A DNA stretch of 64,000 nt, from contig JANQGX010000016.1 in the NCBI GenBank assembly GCA_028282885.1, forward strand, positions 124,001 to 188,000, written 5' to 3'. Position 1 is the first letter of the stretch; each line of letters begins with the position of its first letter. Positions 9,187-17,823 of this stretch are shown piece after piece. The notes below the pieces were generated by a model that worked only from the letters and a program-made list of their open reading frames with translations, made no database searches and was not told the origin of the DNA. This stretch comes from SAR324 cluster bacterium. Its GTDB lineage: Bacteria > SAR324 > XYD2-FULL-50-16. The translations under genes and the position numbers were made by a program.

Positions 9187-10294
9187 CCACTCATGGTTTT
9201 ATCCTGCTCTGATTCTGACCGTGGTGATCCATATGCTCGCCATTTCCCCCCTGGCGACCTGGCTAAGCCGCTCCCTGATTCCCACCCTGACAGACACCAG
9301 CATTGAAATCGATCTGACAGAAATCAAAGCCAGGACCGAACAGAAAACCATCATTCCTCAAAAGCCACCACCCACTGAACCTGAGAAAAGGATTGAACCT
9401 GATCCGATACCGGAGGTTAAACCCGAAAAGAAGCCCGAGCCACTGCCCCTGGAAAAGCCTGATCTCTCCGATCAATCTGAAAAGATTCTCAATCCCGAAA
9501 AAAAGAAAATCCTGAATCCGGAGTTAGCGGAGGATATCATTGTTAAACCTGGAGATAAGGACAGCGGTCAAAGGCTAACCAAACCGGTCCCGGCCCAGCC
9601 GGCACCAGATAAGAAAGAGCCTGTAGTCGAAAAACCACCGGAAAAAATGGCCGAATCCAGGCCTCCGGCTCCCACTTCACAACCTCAAAAACAGACGTCC
9701 GCACCCGCGAAAGCCATTGAAACGAAACCCCCACCGATTCCGGAAAAGAAAGCTGAACCCGAGGTAAAGCCGGAGGAAGCGGAAGAAGAGATTGTATCAC
9801 CCCTGTTTGTTCGAAAACCGCAAAAGGAAGATTCCCCGAGTGTCGCAACCGAGGAAGAGGTAGAACCTGCCCTGCCTGAAGAGATTGTTAGAACCTTTCG
9901 TGAGGGAGCCCCTGAGAAAACGGAAGAGGAGACGCTGGAGTTCTCTATGAACTCCTATAAATGGACCTTTGAGCGGTACATGGAGAACTGGGCTTACGAC
10001 CTTCAGCGATGGTGGAAACCGCCACTCGACTATGCCATGGGCAATATTCCCGATGGAGGGGATATGTGGATTCAGGTTGAATTGGCAAAATCGGGAAAAC
10101 TGCTTGGCTATAGGATCGTTAAGTCAAATATAACTGCCGAAATGGAGCTAATGGTGATTCAGGCATTGGTGGGTTCCCTGGCAAGACCGGCGATACCGGC
10201 CTCTTTTCCGGAAGCGAGCCTGATAATCAACTGGCATTTCATCTACCCGCCTTTGCGTCCGAAAATCGACCTGAGAAAAAAATCCAGGGGATAA
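9173..10294 (+). CDS. TonB/TolA-like energy transducer
   Basis: I start this at ATG 9173 (373 residues) rather than 9128, because 9173 overlaps exbD by only 14 bases and places a short basic/polar segment before the membrane anchor (about 8-30). The long middle section (about 50-260) is rich in Pro, Lys and Glu, the extended periplasm-spanning linker of TonB. The C-terminal 95 residues (YMENWAYDLQRWWKPPLDY to the WHFIYPP segment) match a TonB-C/TolA-like domain, which contacts outer-membrane partners. Its position directly after ExbB and ExbD genes defines its partners. The linker contains many PEKK/PEP-type repeats. The gene ends 15 bases from the convergent receiver gene. Confidence 0.85.
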   Translation: MVNNSHSWFYPALILTVVIHMLAISPLATWLSRSLIPTLTDTSIEIDLTEIKARTEQKTIIPQKPPPTEPEKRIEPDPIPEVKPEKKPEPLPLEKPDLSDQSEKILNPEKKKILNPELAEDIIVKPGDKDSGQRLTKPVPAQPAPDKKEPVVEKPPEKMAESRPPAPTSQPQKQTSAPAKAIETKPPPIPEKKAEPEVKPEEAEEEIVSPLFVRKPQKEDSPSVATEEEVEPALPEEIVRTFREGAPEKTEEETLEFSMNSYKWTFERYMENWAYDLQRWWKPPLDYAMGNIPDGGDMWIQVELAKSGKLLGYRIVKSNITAEMELMVIQALVGSLARPAIPASFPEASLIINWHFIYPPLRPKIDLRKKSRG

Positions 10295-10309
10295 GACTGG
10301 TTGGTGCGG

Positions 10310-10705
10310 CTAAACCTCGTAGCCCATTTCTTCAAGCAGTTCAAACAGCTTGGCCTGCTGGAAGGGTTTAACGAGATAGTACTCACATCCTTCGTGAAAA
10401 GCCGAAAGAATGTTCTGCTTATCACCCAAAGCGGTGACCATCACAATTTTAACGCCGTTGCCGATGAAGATTCCGTTTTCCTCCTCGATCACACGAATGC
10501 GCTTCAGGGTTTCATGACCGTCCATAACAGGCATTTTGATGTCCAGGAAAACAACATCATAAAAATCCTTTTCTTTGAGACTGTTTTCGAAATACTCCAC
10601 AGCTTCCTTCCCGTTTACGGCAATATCGCAATCGCCAACATCTTCAAGCATGGAATTCAACAGCTTGCGATTGGTCAGCTCATCATCAACAATAAGAAAT
10701 TTCAT
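10310..10705 (-). CDS. Stand-alone receiver (CheY-like) response regulator
   Basis: This 131-residue single-domain protein takes up a phosphoryl group from a histidine kinase and has no output domain. The acidic pair VDDE is at residues 7-9, the phosphoacceptor aspartate sits in VVFLDIKMP near residue 55, the switch Thr in MVTALGD and the conserved Lys in YYLVKPF near residue 113. It is closely similar to the protein at 11299-11733 (both contain CDIAVNGKEAVEYF and CEYYLVKP), with a distinct receiver between them. No kinase or effector is adjacent, so its partner is unknown. Confidence 0.9.
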   Translation of the reverse strand: MKFLIVDDELTNRKLLNSMLEDVGDCDIAVNGKEAVEYFENSLKEKDFYDVVFLDIKMPVMDGHETLKRIRVIEEENGIFIGNGVKIVMVTALGDKQNILSAFHEGCEYYLVKPFQQAKLFELLEEMGYEV

Positions 10706-10762
10706 GTTTCCCTTAAAATTTAATTCATCAGTTCGGAAATTTCAGACGTAGTATTACGGTTG

Positions 10763-11143
10763 TTAAATATTGAGAAGCGTCTTGATCTTTTTCATCAACT
10801 CCTCGTGGTCAAAAGGTTTGGTAATATAATCATCGGCTCCTGCTTCATAACCCTTTTGCCTCTCATTCAGCATTGCTTTGGCAGAGATAAGGATAATCTT
10901 AATCTGATCACATCTTTCATCCTGTTTAATCGACTGGCAGACCCTGTATCCATCCACACCCGGTAGCATGATATCAAGCAGCACAATATTCGGTCGGAAT
11001 TCGTGAATTACTCTCAGGGCCTCTTCACCGCTATCAACTGAATATAGCTGAAACTCTTCGTCCAGAATCTCCTTAAGGAATTTCAGATTGGTCTTGTCAT
11101 CATCAACTACAAGGATTTTGGGGGCTTTCTGCATCGGCAGCAC
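10763..11143 (-). CDS. Stand-alone receiver (CheY-like) response regulator
   Basis: This is a single receiver domain of 126 residues. It shows VVDDDKTN at 13-20, the phosphoacceptor in IVLLDIMLPGVDGY near residue 57 and Lys in DDYITKPFDHEEL near residue 109. A second start four residues in (MQKAPK) is possible. Unlike its two neighbours it lacks the CDIAVNGKEAVEYF/CEYYLVKP signature and resembles the receiver of two-component transcription factors or DivK/CheY-type shuttles. It lies on the same strand as the flanking receivers with 57- and 155-base gaps, so it may be transcribed with the downstream one. Confidence 0.88.
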   Translation of the reverse strand: MLPMQKAPKILVVDDDKTNLKFLKEILDEEFQLYSVDSGEEALRVIHEFRPNIVLLDIMLPGVDGYRVCQSIKQDERCDQIKIILISAKAMLNERQKGYEAGADDYITKPFDHEELMKKIKTLLNI

Positions 11144-11298
11144 CGGAACCTGTTTTATGATTGTAATGGTTTAGAAGCTAATTATGGTTATATTATTATG
11201 AGATCTATCTTACTTGAATTTAGCAGCAAATGTCTAATAAAACCCGTACTTCAATAAAACTAATTCTATTATGACACAGGGAGTCGACAATCAGCAAT

Positions 11299-11733
11299 TT
11301 ATTTGTCCTGCGATTCGATATCCATCATGATCTCATTGATTTTGTCGTGATGGACGGGCTTTACCAGGTAGTATTCACAGCCGCTTGAAAATGAGGCGAG
11401 TACGTTTTTCTTGTCGTTGAGGGCACTGATCATGGCAACTTTCGCTCCACGTCCGGCAGCGATATCAGCTTCTTCTTCCAGTTTGCGTATCAGTTTTAGG
11501 GTTTCATCACCATCCATTTCCGGCATCATTATATCCAGAAAGACGATATCATAGGGCTCTTTAATAGCGATTCCCAATTTGAAATACTCCACCGCTTCCT
11601 TCCCATTTACCGCGATATCGCAACTGCCGTATTTTCTCAGAATACCATGCAGGTACTTTCTCGAAATGAGATCATCATCGACGATGAGGATTTTCAGTTT
11701 ACCTTCATTCAGCAAGGTGTTTGATGTGGGCAT
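11299..11733 (-). CDS. Stand-alone receiver (CheY-like) response regulator
   Basis: This is a single receiver domain of 144 residues with a short polar N-terminal extension before ILIVDDDLIS. The phosphoacceptor lies in IVFLDIMMPEMDGDE near residue 66, followed by a switch residue in MISALNDKK (Ser in place of Thr, common in the family) and Lys in CEYYLVKPVHH. It is a paralogue of the receiver at 10310-10705 and probably arose by local duplication. No DNA-binding or enzymatic output domain is present. The signal and target are unknown. Confidence 0.88.
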   Translation of the reverse strand: MPTSNTLLNEGKLKILIVDDDLISRKYLHGILRKYGSCDIAVNGKEAVEYFKLGIAIKEPYDIVFLDIMMPEMDGDETLKLIRKLEEEADIAAGRGAKVAMISALNDKKNVLASFSSGCEYYLVKPVHHDKINEIMMDIESQDK

Positions 11734-12258
11734 GCTATTGAAACAAAATATTTTTTTTGGGTGACATCATACTCATCCTTCGCGATTTTAATAGGATCAG
11801 TTCCAAAATCGCCAGCGTTTGTCAGTCAATCGAGAATTTGAGGATTGGTCTCTGTCTTTACCTGTTTAATCAAAGGATGGGACAATGTCAATTTATCAAT
11901 TTGAAGGTCTCTCCAGGACCTATATACCGGGTTTCGTTGAACTCAGCATTTCCCGCCCGAATAAAGGGTTCCATCGGATTCTCCTGATCCTGCCAACTTA
12001 TAGCGGATGACAGAGAGGGAGGGATAATGGGACAATAGGCTTTTTTCCAAGGACAGGAGGGCGCTGGAGGTGCTCCTTTCCGGGTTTTCTTACTTGTCAA
12101 CTAGTTCAAAACCGTCTATTTTTGACCAAAAGCTGATCACATTGGCTGTCATGCGATTTTTTCGATCAGAAGGACACTATAACGGCATATTATTCACCGA
12201 TTTTTGGATTCCGGTCTCTATCGGGATATAGATCCAAAAACTACACCCAACTGGCTCA
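11734..12258. other. Intergenic gap, no gene called
   Basis: This is a 525-base divergent spacer between a receiver gene and the AI-2E permease. Short frames exist on both strands (11888-12100 reverse, 70 codons; a 41-codon forward frame from about 11886), but neither has family resemblance. I see no tRNA or strong terminator. Promoters for both flanking genes must lie here. Confidence 0.4.
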
Positions 12259-13611
12259 ATGAAGATATCCACAAGAATCAAGCAGATTATCACGGTTTTC
12301 ATCATCCTCGTCACTCTGGCGCTTTTGTATAAGTTCCGGGGTGTACTTCCCATTTTTATTCTGGCTTTACTGCTGGCTTATATTCTGAGCCCGGTTGTGG
12401 TTTGGATGACATCCAAAAAGATCTTTAGGAGGCGTATTCCCAGGGGAGTTGCCGTTATTTTTCTCTACCTGGTGATCATCACCAGCGTTTCCTTTGGAGG
12501 GGCCTATTTCGTGGTCAATCTCTCCAACGAGATTCAGATCCTGGTAAAAGACATCCCCTCCTACAGCAAGGATTTTTCAAAGAAATGGGTACCCGCGGTC
12601 AGCAAGGGGATTCAAAACATTGCGGCATATCTGCCGAAAGCCAAACTGACCGAAGAGGCCGGAGAGGAGGTCAACGAATCGACGCAGATCACAGATCTTC
12701 CTGAAACACCGGGATATGAATCGCAGAATGATATCCTGAAATTTCTGCAAAACACCCGATTTGAGGTCAAACAGGGGAAGGACGGGTTTGAGGTTGTTCC
12801 CCACAAAATCACCAAAACAAAGACAACGGATGACATCGGAACCTTTGATCTGGCCACGACGATCGACGATCTGATCGCCAACGTCTTCGAAAATCTGCAA
12901 AGTATTCTGCTTGGATTCCTGGACCTGGGACAGACCGTTGTCTTTTCTATCATCAGCTCGATATTTCAGACTTTTATCACGCTCATGGTAGCTGCTTTTA
13001 TCATCATTGATCACGAAAAAATCCTGGATTACTTCCGTGCGCTCTTCCCGGAACGACTGCTGAGCAGGGTAGATATCTTCCTGCAGAAACAAAACATCGG
13101 ACTGCATGGAGTTGTTAGGGGGCAATTGATTATTTGTGTGGTAAACGGAACCTTGACAGGAATCGGCCTTTTGATTTTTGATGTCAAATTTGCCCTGACC
13201 CTGTCGCTGCTGGCAACCGTTACGTCTCTGATTCCCATTTTCGGAGTGTTTATCTCATCCGTGCCTATTATTTTAATGGCCCTTACCAGTTCTTTTATAA
13301 CAGCATTGTTGATTCTGGCTTGGATTCTACTGATTCATTTTATCGAAGGAAATATCCTGAATCCCAAGATCATCGGAAAATCGGCAGAAATTCATCCTGT
13401 TTTGGTGATTCTGGCACTGATGGCGGGTGAAAGGGTCTATGGCATTTTTGGGGCATTAATTGCGGTTCCCATCTTTTCCGTGCTCCAAACCTCTTTCCTG
13501 TTCATTAGGGAGGTTGTTTTTGCTGAAAGTGGTCCATTCGAAGAACTGGAAACTGCGGAGGGCTCATCGCCGCCTATATCCGAGAAAGGTGAATCCAGCT
13601 ACGAAGACTGA
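12259..13611 (+). CDS. AI-2E family (PerM/YdiK-type) membrane transporter
   Basis: This 450-residue polytopic membrane protein belongs to the family named after the autoinducer-2 exporter TqsA, although most members have other or unknown substrates and some act as Na+/H+ antiporters. It shows a paired N-terminal helix set (about 10-45), a third helix near 65-90, a soluble segment (about 95-220) and a C-terminal bundle with the family pattern GVVRGQLIICVVNGTL and HFIEGNILNPKIIGKS. The hydrophilic insert at about residues 128-195, rich in Glu, Thr and Lys, is longer than in E. coli relatives. The next gene, argH, follows after 45 bases on the same strand. No functional link is apparent. Confidence 0.88.
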   Translation: MKISTRIKQIITVFIILVTLALLYKFRGVLPIFILALLLAYILSPVVVWMTSKKIFRRRIPRGVAVIFLYLVIITSVSFGGAYFVVNLSNEIQILVKDIPSYSKDFSKKWVPAVSKGIQNIAAYLPKAKLTEEAGEEVNESTQITDLPETPGYESQNDILKFLQNTRFEVKQGKDGFEVVPHKITKTKTTDDIGTFDLATTIDDLIANVFENLQSILLGFLDLGQTVVFSIISSIFQTFITLMVAAFIIIDHEKILDYFRALFPERLLSRVDIFLQKQNIGLHGVVRGQLIICVVNGTLTGIGLLIFDVKFALTLSLLATVTSLIPIFGVFISSVPIILMALTSSFITALLILAWILLIHFIEGNILNPKIIGKSAEIHPVLVILALMAGERVYGIFGALIAVPIFSVLQTSFLFIREVVFAESGPFEELETAEGSSPPISEKGESSYED

Positions 13612-13656
13612 CCGCGATAGCGGTTTCCGACATCTATAAAATCCTGAAAATACAAG

Positions 13657-15156
13657 ATGAGTACACAAAAATCGATATCCCAGGTCTGGGGTTCCCGGCT
13701 GGGAGCTTCTCCTGACGATCTAAATCTGGAATTCTGCTCCGGACGTGATGTTAAAGCACTGCCCATGGCAGATGAGAAACTGATCAAATATGATATCTGG
13801 ACAAATCTGGCCCATGCAGAAATGCTCTGTAAGACAGGGATTATTTCGGACGATGAGTTGGATGAACTGAAGGGGGCTCTGCTTGACCTGTTTCAGCAAT
13901 CCGAATCTTCCGGTTTTGAACTTGACCCCGACAAGGAGGATATCCATATCAATGTCGAGCATTTCATTACCCACACTAAAGGCATCGCTGCGGGCAAGAA
14001 AATCCACTCGGGCAGAAGCAGAAATGACCAGGTGGCCACCGATATGAGATTGTATCTCAGGGAAGAATTAATGGGGGTAATCGAGCCACTCGGCTTGCTG
14101 GTTGAATCGATTCTGGAAAAGGCTGCCGAGCAAAAAGAAGCCATTATGCCCGGCTTCACCCACTATCAACCGGCCATGATCACAACAGCAGGTCACTGGC
14201 TGACCAGTTGGAGCCAGGCACTGCTCAGGGATATCGCCCGCTTGATTAATACTTTCAACAACTTAAATCTTTCCCCCCTGGGGGCAGCCGCCTCCTTTGG
14301 GACCTCCTGGCCCATCAACAGGGAATATTCGGCAGAGCTTCTCGGATTCGAAGGTGTGGAAGAGAACACCCTGGACTGCATCACATCCCGTGGGGAGCTT
14401 GAAGCGGAGATCGCCTCGGGAATCTCCATGATGATGAACCATCTGTCAGTCATCTCCCAGGATCTGATCCTGCTCAGCACCCCATATTACAACATGCTGA
14501 AGATCGATGATCGGTTTATCACCGGATCTTCGATTATGCCTCAAAAGCGAAATCCGGATTTTGCAGAGGTCATTCGCGGCAAAGCGGCGTTTTGCCACGG
14601 AGCACTGACCAGCCTGCTGGGAATTATCAAAGGATCCATGAGCGGTTACAACAAGGATATCCAGATTTCCAAATACCTTATTATGGATCTTTTCAGAGAA
14701 TGCAGCCCGGCTCCGCCTCTGTTGGCTGAGGTGATAAAGAGTCTTGAGTTTAAGAACGACGAGATGCGCAAACTGGCTGAAACTGATTTTATGAACAGCG
14801 CCGATTTTGCAGACTGGCTGGCCCGGAAACACGCCCTGCCATTCAGGGAGTGTTATGATCTGTTGTCGTTGGCGGTCAAATACAGTGAGGCAAGTGGTAA
14901 AATCACCCATGAGGCAATCTGTCGGGCCATTGAGGAAAACAAATCCGAAATATCCGTGAGCAGGGAGGAGATAGAGATGATTAATAAGCCTTCATCACTG
15001 ATTAACCGGAAAAATCATACCGGCGGACCGGCTGTATCTTCCATTGAATCCATGATTGAGAATCAGACTGGCAGATTGGCCGGTTATCGTAATCAGATTG
15101 CAGGAAAAAAGGAGCGGATTGAGTCAGCGTGGCGGAGATGCTTCAGTGGTGCTTAA
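13657..15156 (+). CDS. argH: Argininosuccinate lyase
   Basis: This enzyme cleaves argininosuccinate to arginine and fumarate, the last step of arginine synthesis. The 499-residue protein belongs to the fumarase/aspartase superfamily. The substrate-binding segment HSGRSRNDQVATD lies near residue 113, the catalytic-histidine stretch GFTHYQPAM near 166, and the mobile catalytic loop GSSIMPQKRNPDFAE near 290. The family signature normally reads MPQKKNP; the Lys-to-Arg change is conservative. It is somewhat longer than the usual 455-470 residues, mainly at the C-terminus. No other arginine genes are nearby, so it appears detached from a biosynthetic operon. It ends five bases before the convergent unknown gene. 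Confidence 0.93.
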   Translation: MSTQKSISQVWGSRLGASPDDLNLEFCSGRDVKALPMADEKLIKYDIWTNLAHAEMLCKTGIISDDELDELKGALLDLFQQSESSGFELDPDKEDIHINVEHFITHTKGIAAGKKIHSGRSRNDQVATDMRLYLREELMGVIEPLGLLVESILEKAAEQKEAIMPGFTHYQPAMITTAGHWLTSWSQALLRDIARLINTFNNLNLSPLGAAASFGTSWPINREYSAELLGFEGVEENTLDCITSRGELEAEIASGISMMMNHLSVISQDLILLSTPYYNMLKIDDRFITGSSIMPQKRNPDFAEVIRGKAAFCHGALTSLLGIIKGSMSGYNKDIQISKYLIMDLFRECSPAPPLLAEVIKSLEFKNDEMRKLAETDFMNSADFADWLARKHALPFRECYDLLSLAVKYSEASGKITHEAICRAIEENKSEISVSREEIEMINKPSSLINRKNHTGGPAVSSIESMIENQTGRLAGYRNQIAGKKERIESAWRRCFSGA

Positions 15157-15161
15157 TCCGA

Positions 15162-17345
15162 TTACCCTTCTTTGGGAAGCTCGGATAACAACTGGGTAAG
15201 CATTGCAGTGTTGATGGCTTGCTGGGGATCTTTCATATGGTCCCTGCCCGGTTGAACCAGGTTGTGCTTGGGAACCGGGTTGGTGACCAGATTCAATACC
15301 ATGAGCGCTTTGACAATAACATCCTGCAAATGAGTCGGTTTGGCGTTGGTTGGCGAGGTGACCTTCAGCCCGAGCAAAAGCTTCAGACTTTTATTATCGA
15401 TACTGAGCCGGAAAAGGTTTTCGATAGGGATTACATTGGTGAGAAAGATTACCTTACAATTAAATATATCCGGCATCCCTCCCTTGATCTTCACCTTGAG
15501 CAGATTAATCATGTTCTGAGTCTTCTCTTTTTCCTCTTCGGTTAGGGACAGTTTTACCGAATCAGCTCCACCCGATTTCTCAAGCGATTGAATCAGAATG
15601 ACCTTTTCCTGGGTAGAGGGATTGAGGATATGGAACATGTTGTTGTAGAAAGGATTCAGATCTGTTTCGTATTCTCTTTGGATGAACACGCTGATGTGCT
15701 TGATAAACTCACGGACAAAATCGGTTTCGGGGTTCAACTCTTTGATCAGGGCTAAAATTGACCTGGCGGAACGCCCTTCATCTACATCTTTTTCCTGGGT
15801 AAATTCTTGAAAAAGCGTCTGTAGTCTTCTTTTTTGCAGTGCCATTTCCAACTGGGCACTTTCCTGAATCTCGTCACATTTCTCTTCAATCTTTTTCTTG
15901 TGGTTTTCGATATCCCTCAGGTAGACTTCAGCGGCATCGCTCTGTTTCATACGTCTCAGCTTGGTGACCTTTCGCTCAATCACACTGATCTGCTTTTCTC
16001 CCCTCTGCTTCACATCCTTGATTCGCTTGACCACCAGTTCTTTGTCCGTTTCCAGCCTTTTTTTGAATCGTTCAAGCACCTTGTGTCTTGCACGTCGCTC
16101 GTACTGGGTGCAGGCAACCATGGTTTTAATGATGTGCACCAGGGCGTATTCCGTGATTTCGAATGGAATCTCTTCCGGTTTGACTTCGCCTTTTACCGTC
16201 TTGTAAGTGGAGGCATTCAGGATTTGAAATTTGATGAAGTTTGCCCATTCGGAATCGGAAGCCGGTTTTTTCTCGACATGGTATCCCAGGGCATCCTCTT
16301 CCAACATATCCATGTTGTAAGTGTAGGATTCAAAAATACCATTCTGGGTCTTGATCTTTTTGACTTTTGGCTCGTTCCTTTTGTCCTGCTGATATTTTTT
16401 AAAGGGCAGTCGGTATTTCTTTTTAGATCGGTCGGTTTCGAATGATCCCTGGAAGACAATCCTGTTCTCGATGGCTTTCAACAGGGCGGGTTCGAAAATC
16501 TGGGTCAGATACCGAATTGCCTGCCTGGATTCTGTTCCCGTTGCCAATGTCAAATAATAACGAAACAGGAATTGCTCCATGCCGGTGTAGATAAAGTTGT
16601 ACCAGTAGAGTGTCCTGATCTCGTCGTCGAAACTCTCCACCCCGAAGGTATCATCAAATACTCCCTCGTCTGTTGATTTGTCCTTCGACAGGGAGGCTTT
16701 TCCAAATCTGAATGGTTCGAAGGAATCGGTCAGCTTCTGGAGATCTTCTTTCAACGGAGAGAGAGCGGCAGCTACATCCTGATAGGAAGAGTCCGCCTCT
16801 ATCTTGCGCAGATAACAGGTTAATCGCTCTTCATCCCAATTTTCCGATGCTGCATAATAGCCGATCAACTTAAAGTAGAGTTTGGCTACCAGTCCCTCAC
16901 TGTGCCTCTGAGTGGCAACCCCCTTTTCCCGGATGGTTTTAACGGGGAGAAGAAATTTGACAGGGGTCCAGGAGATCAAAACTTCATCGTGGTCAGACGT
17001 CAATGAAACCAGTTGGGCTCCGTCATCAAAATCGGGAGCTGGCGGGAAGTTTTCATTCCGCAACCCGGTATTGACCTTTATATCCTTGAGAGCATCCTTA
17101 TAAGTTGTTCTGTATTTCTTCTTGGCGTGTTTGGAAGTGAATTTCAGGGCAGCCTGGGTGGCCTTCATCTGCTCCATCAAGGACTTTTCCCGAAATAGCT
17201 TAAATCCCTCTCCGGCATGCTTGATCTTGCGGAAATAGACCCATTTCGATCCAAGCATTTGATGAGCGATCATTTTCAAAATATAGACTTTTTCGCTCGA
17301 GGTTTGATCCTTTATGCTCTTCGCAGAAGACAGAATTTCCAGCAT
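15162..17345 (-). CDS. Unknown protein, tandem paralogue A (727 aa)
   Basis: I do not recognise this family. The 727-residue protein has no signal peptide or membrane helix and is presumably cytoplasmic. The N-terminal 110 residues contain MEQMKATQAALKFTSK and RTTYKDALKDI. A second conserved block (about 115-240) contains SWTPVKFLLP, REKGVATQRHSEGL and SYQDV. The middle block (about 240-400) is rich in aromatic residues. A strongly charged helical, probably coiled-coil segment spans roughly 415-530. The C-terminal part is globular, ending with NPVPKHNLV. It is homologous along its whole length to the neighbouring gene at 17824-20025, so the two arose by tandem duplication. No catalytic motif stands out. 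The start ATG at 17345 lacks a strong ribosome-binding site. Confidence 0.8.
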   Translation of the reverse strand: MLEILSSAKSIKDQTSSEKVYILKMIAHQMLGSKWVYFRKIKHAGEGFKLFREKSLMEQMKATQAALKFTSKHAKKKYRTTYKDALKDIKVNTGLRNENFPPAPDFDDGAQLVSLTSDHDEVLISWTPVKFLLPVKTIREKGVATQRHSEGLVAKLYFKLIGYYAASENWDEERLTCYLRKIEADSSYQDVAAALSPLKEDLQKLTDSFEPFRFGKASLSKDKSTDEGVFDDTFGVESFDDEIRTLYWYNFIYTGMEQFLFRYYLTLATGTESRQAIRYLTQIFEPALLKAIENRIVFQGSFETDRSKKKYRLPFKKYQQDKRNEPKVKKIKTQNGIFESYTYNMDMLEEDALGYHVEKKPASDSEWANFIKFQILNASTYKTVKGEVKPEEIPFEITEYALVHIIKTMVACTQYERRARHKVLERFKKRLETDKELVVKRIKDVKQRGEKQISVIERKVTKLRRMKQSDAAEVYLRDIENHKKKIEEKCDEIQESAQLEMALQKRRLQTLFQEFTQEKDVDEGRSARSILALIKELNPETDFVREFIKHISVFIQREYETDLNPFYNNMFHILNPSTQEKVILIQSLEKSGGADSVKLSLTEEEKEKTQNMINLLKVKIKGGMPDIFNCKVIFLTNVIPIENLFRLSIDNKSLKLLLGLKVTSPTNAKPTHLQDVIVKALMVLNLVTNPVPKHNLVQPGRDHMKDPQQAINTAMLTQLLSELPKEG

Positions 17346-17823
17346 GTTGCTTTGATAATAATTATTTGGACTGCTTGTCTTTGATTAAAAACGGGACAAT
17401 TTCCGAATGGCAATCAGTTCTCTGGGTTGGAGGATGTGCAATTTTCCTTCCACTTTCAAGGTTTCTCTATATTTTATCAGTTAAATTATTCAAAATCATC
17501 AACTAGTTGGTATTGCCCAAAGCCTACAACTCTTTAACTGACTTTAATCTGCATTATTGTGACCCAAATAGACCTTTCACCAGGTTTTTCCGAACTTAAT
17601 CCTAACACCCCGCTACTGCCCTTGATTCAGCATTGTAATGTTTTTGGGTATAAAAGTCTATTAAGGTCTCAAGTTTACCGTCCGAAAGGTGAACCTATCT
17701 GCATGAACCGATCTAAACCCGATATACAATATTGACGAAACATCGACACTTCCGATAGGGCATTTATGCCAATCCTGGTAGTATTTTGCACCTAAGACGG
17801 ATAGCCGATCGCCAATAGTTCGG
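17346..17823. other. Spacer between the tandem paralogues
   Basis: This 478-base spacer separates two same-strand paralogues. I see no open frame of note, no terminator hairpin and no RNA gene. Its length suggests that the downstream copy has its own promoter. Confidence 0.4.

Noticed and set aside
11888..12100. 70-codon reverse frame upstream of the AI-2E permease
   Set aside because: No ribosome-binding site or family resemblance; a frame of this length is expected by chance in a 525-base spacer.
15834..16445. 203-codon forward frame opposite paralogue A
   Set aside because: Antisense shadow; the reverse-strand frame is conserved with its paralogue along its full length.
17770..17795. TGG-TTGCA arrangement resembling a sigma-54 promoter
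   Set aside because: The distance between the GG and GC elements is nine bases rather than ten, and it points away from any gene start.
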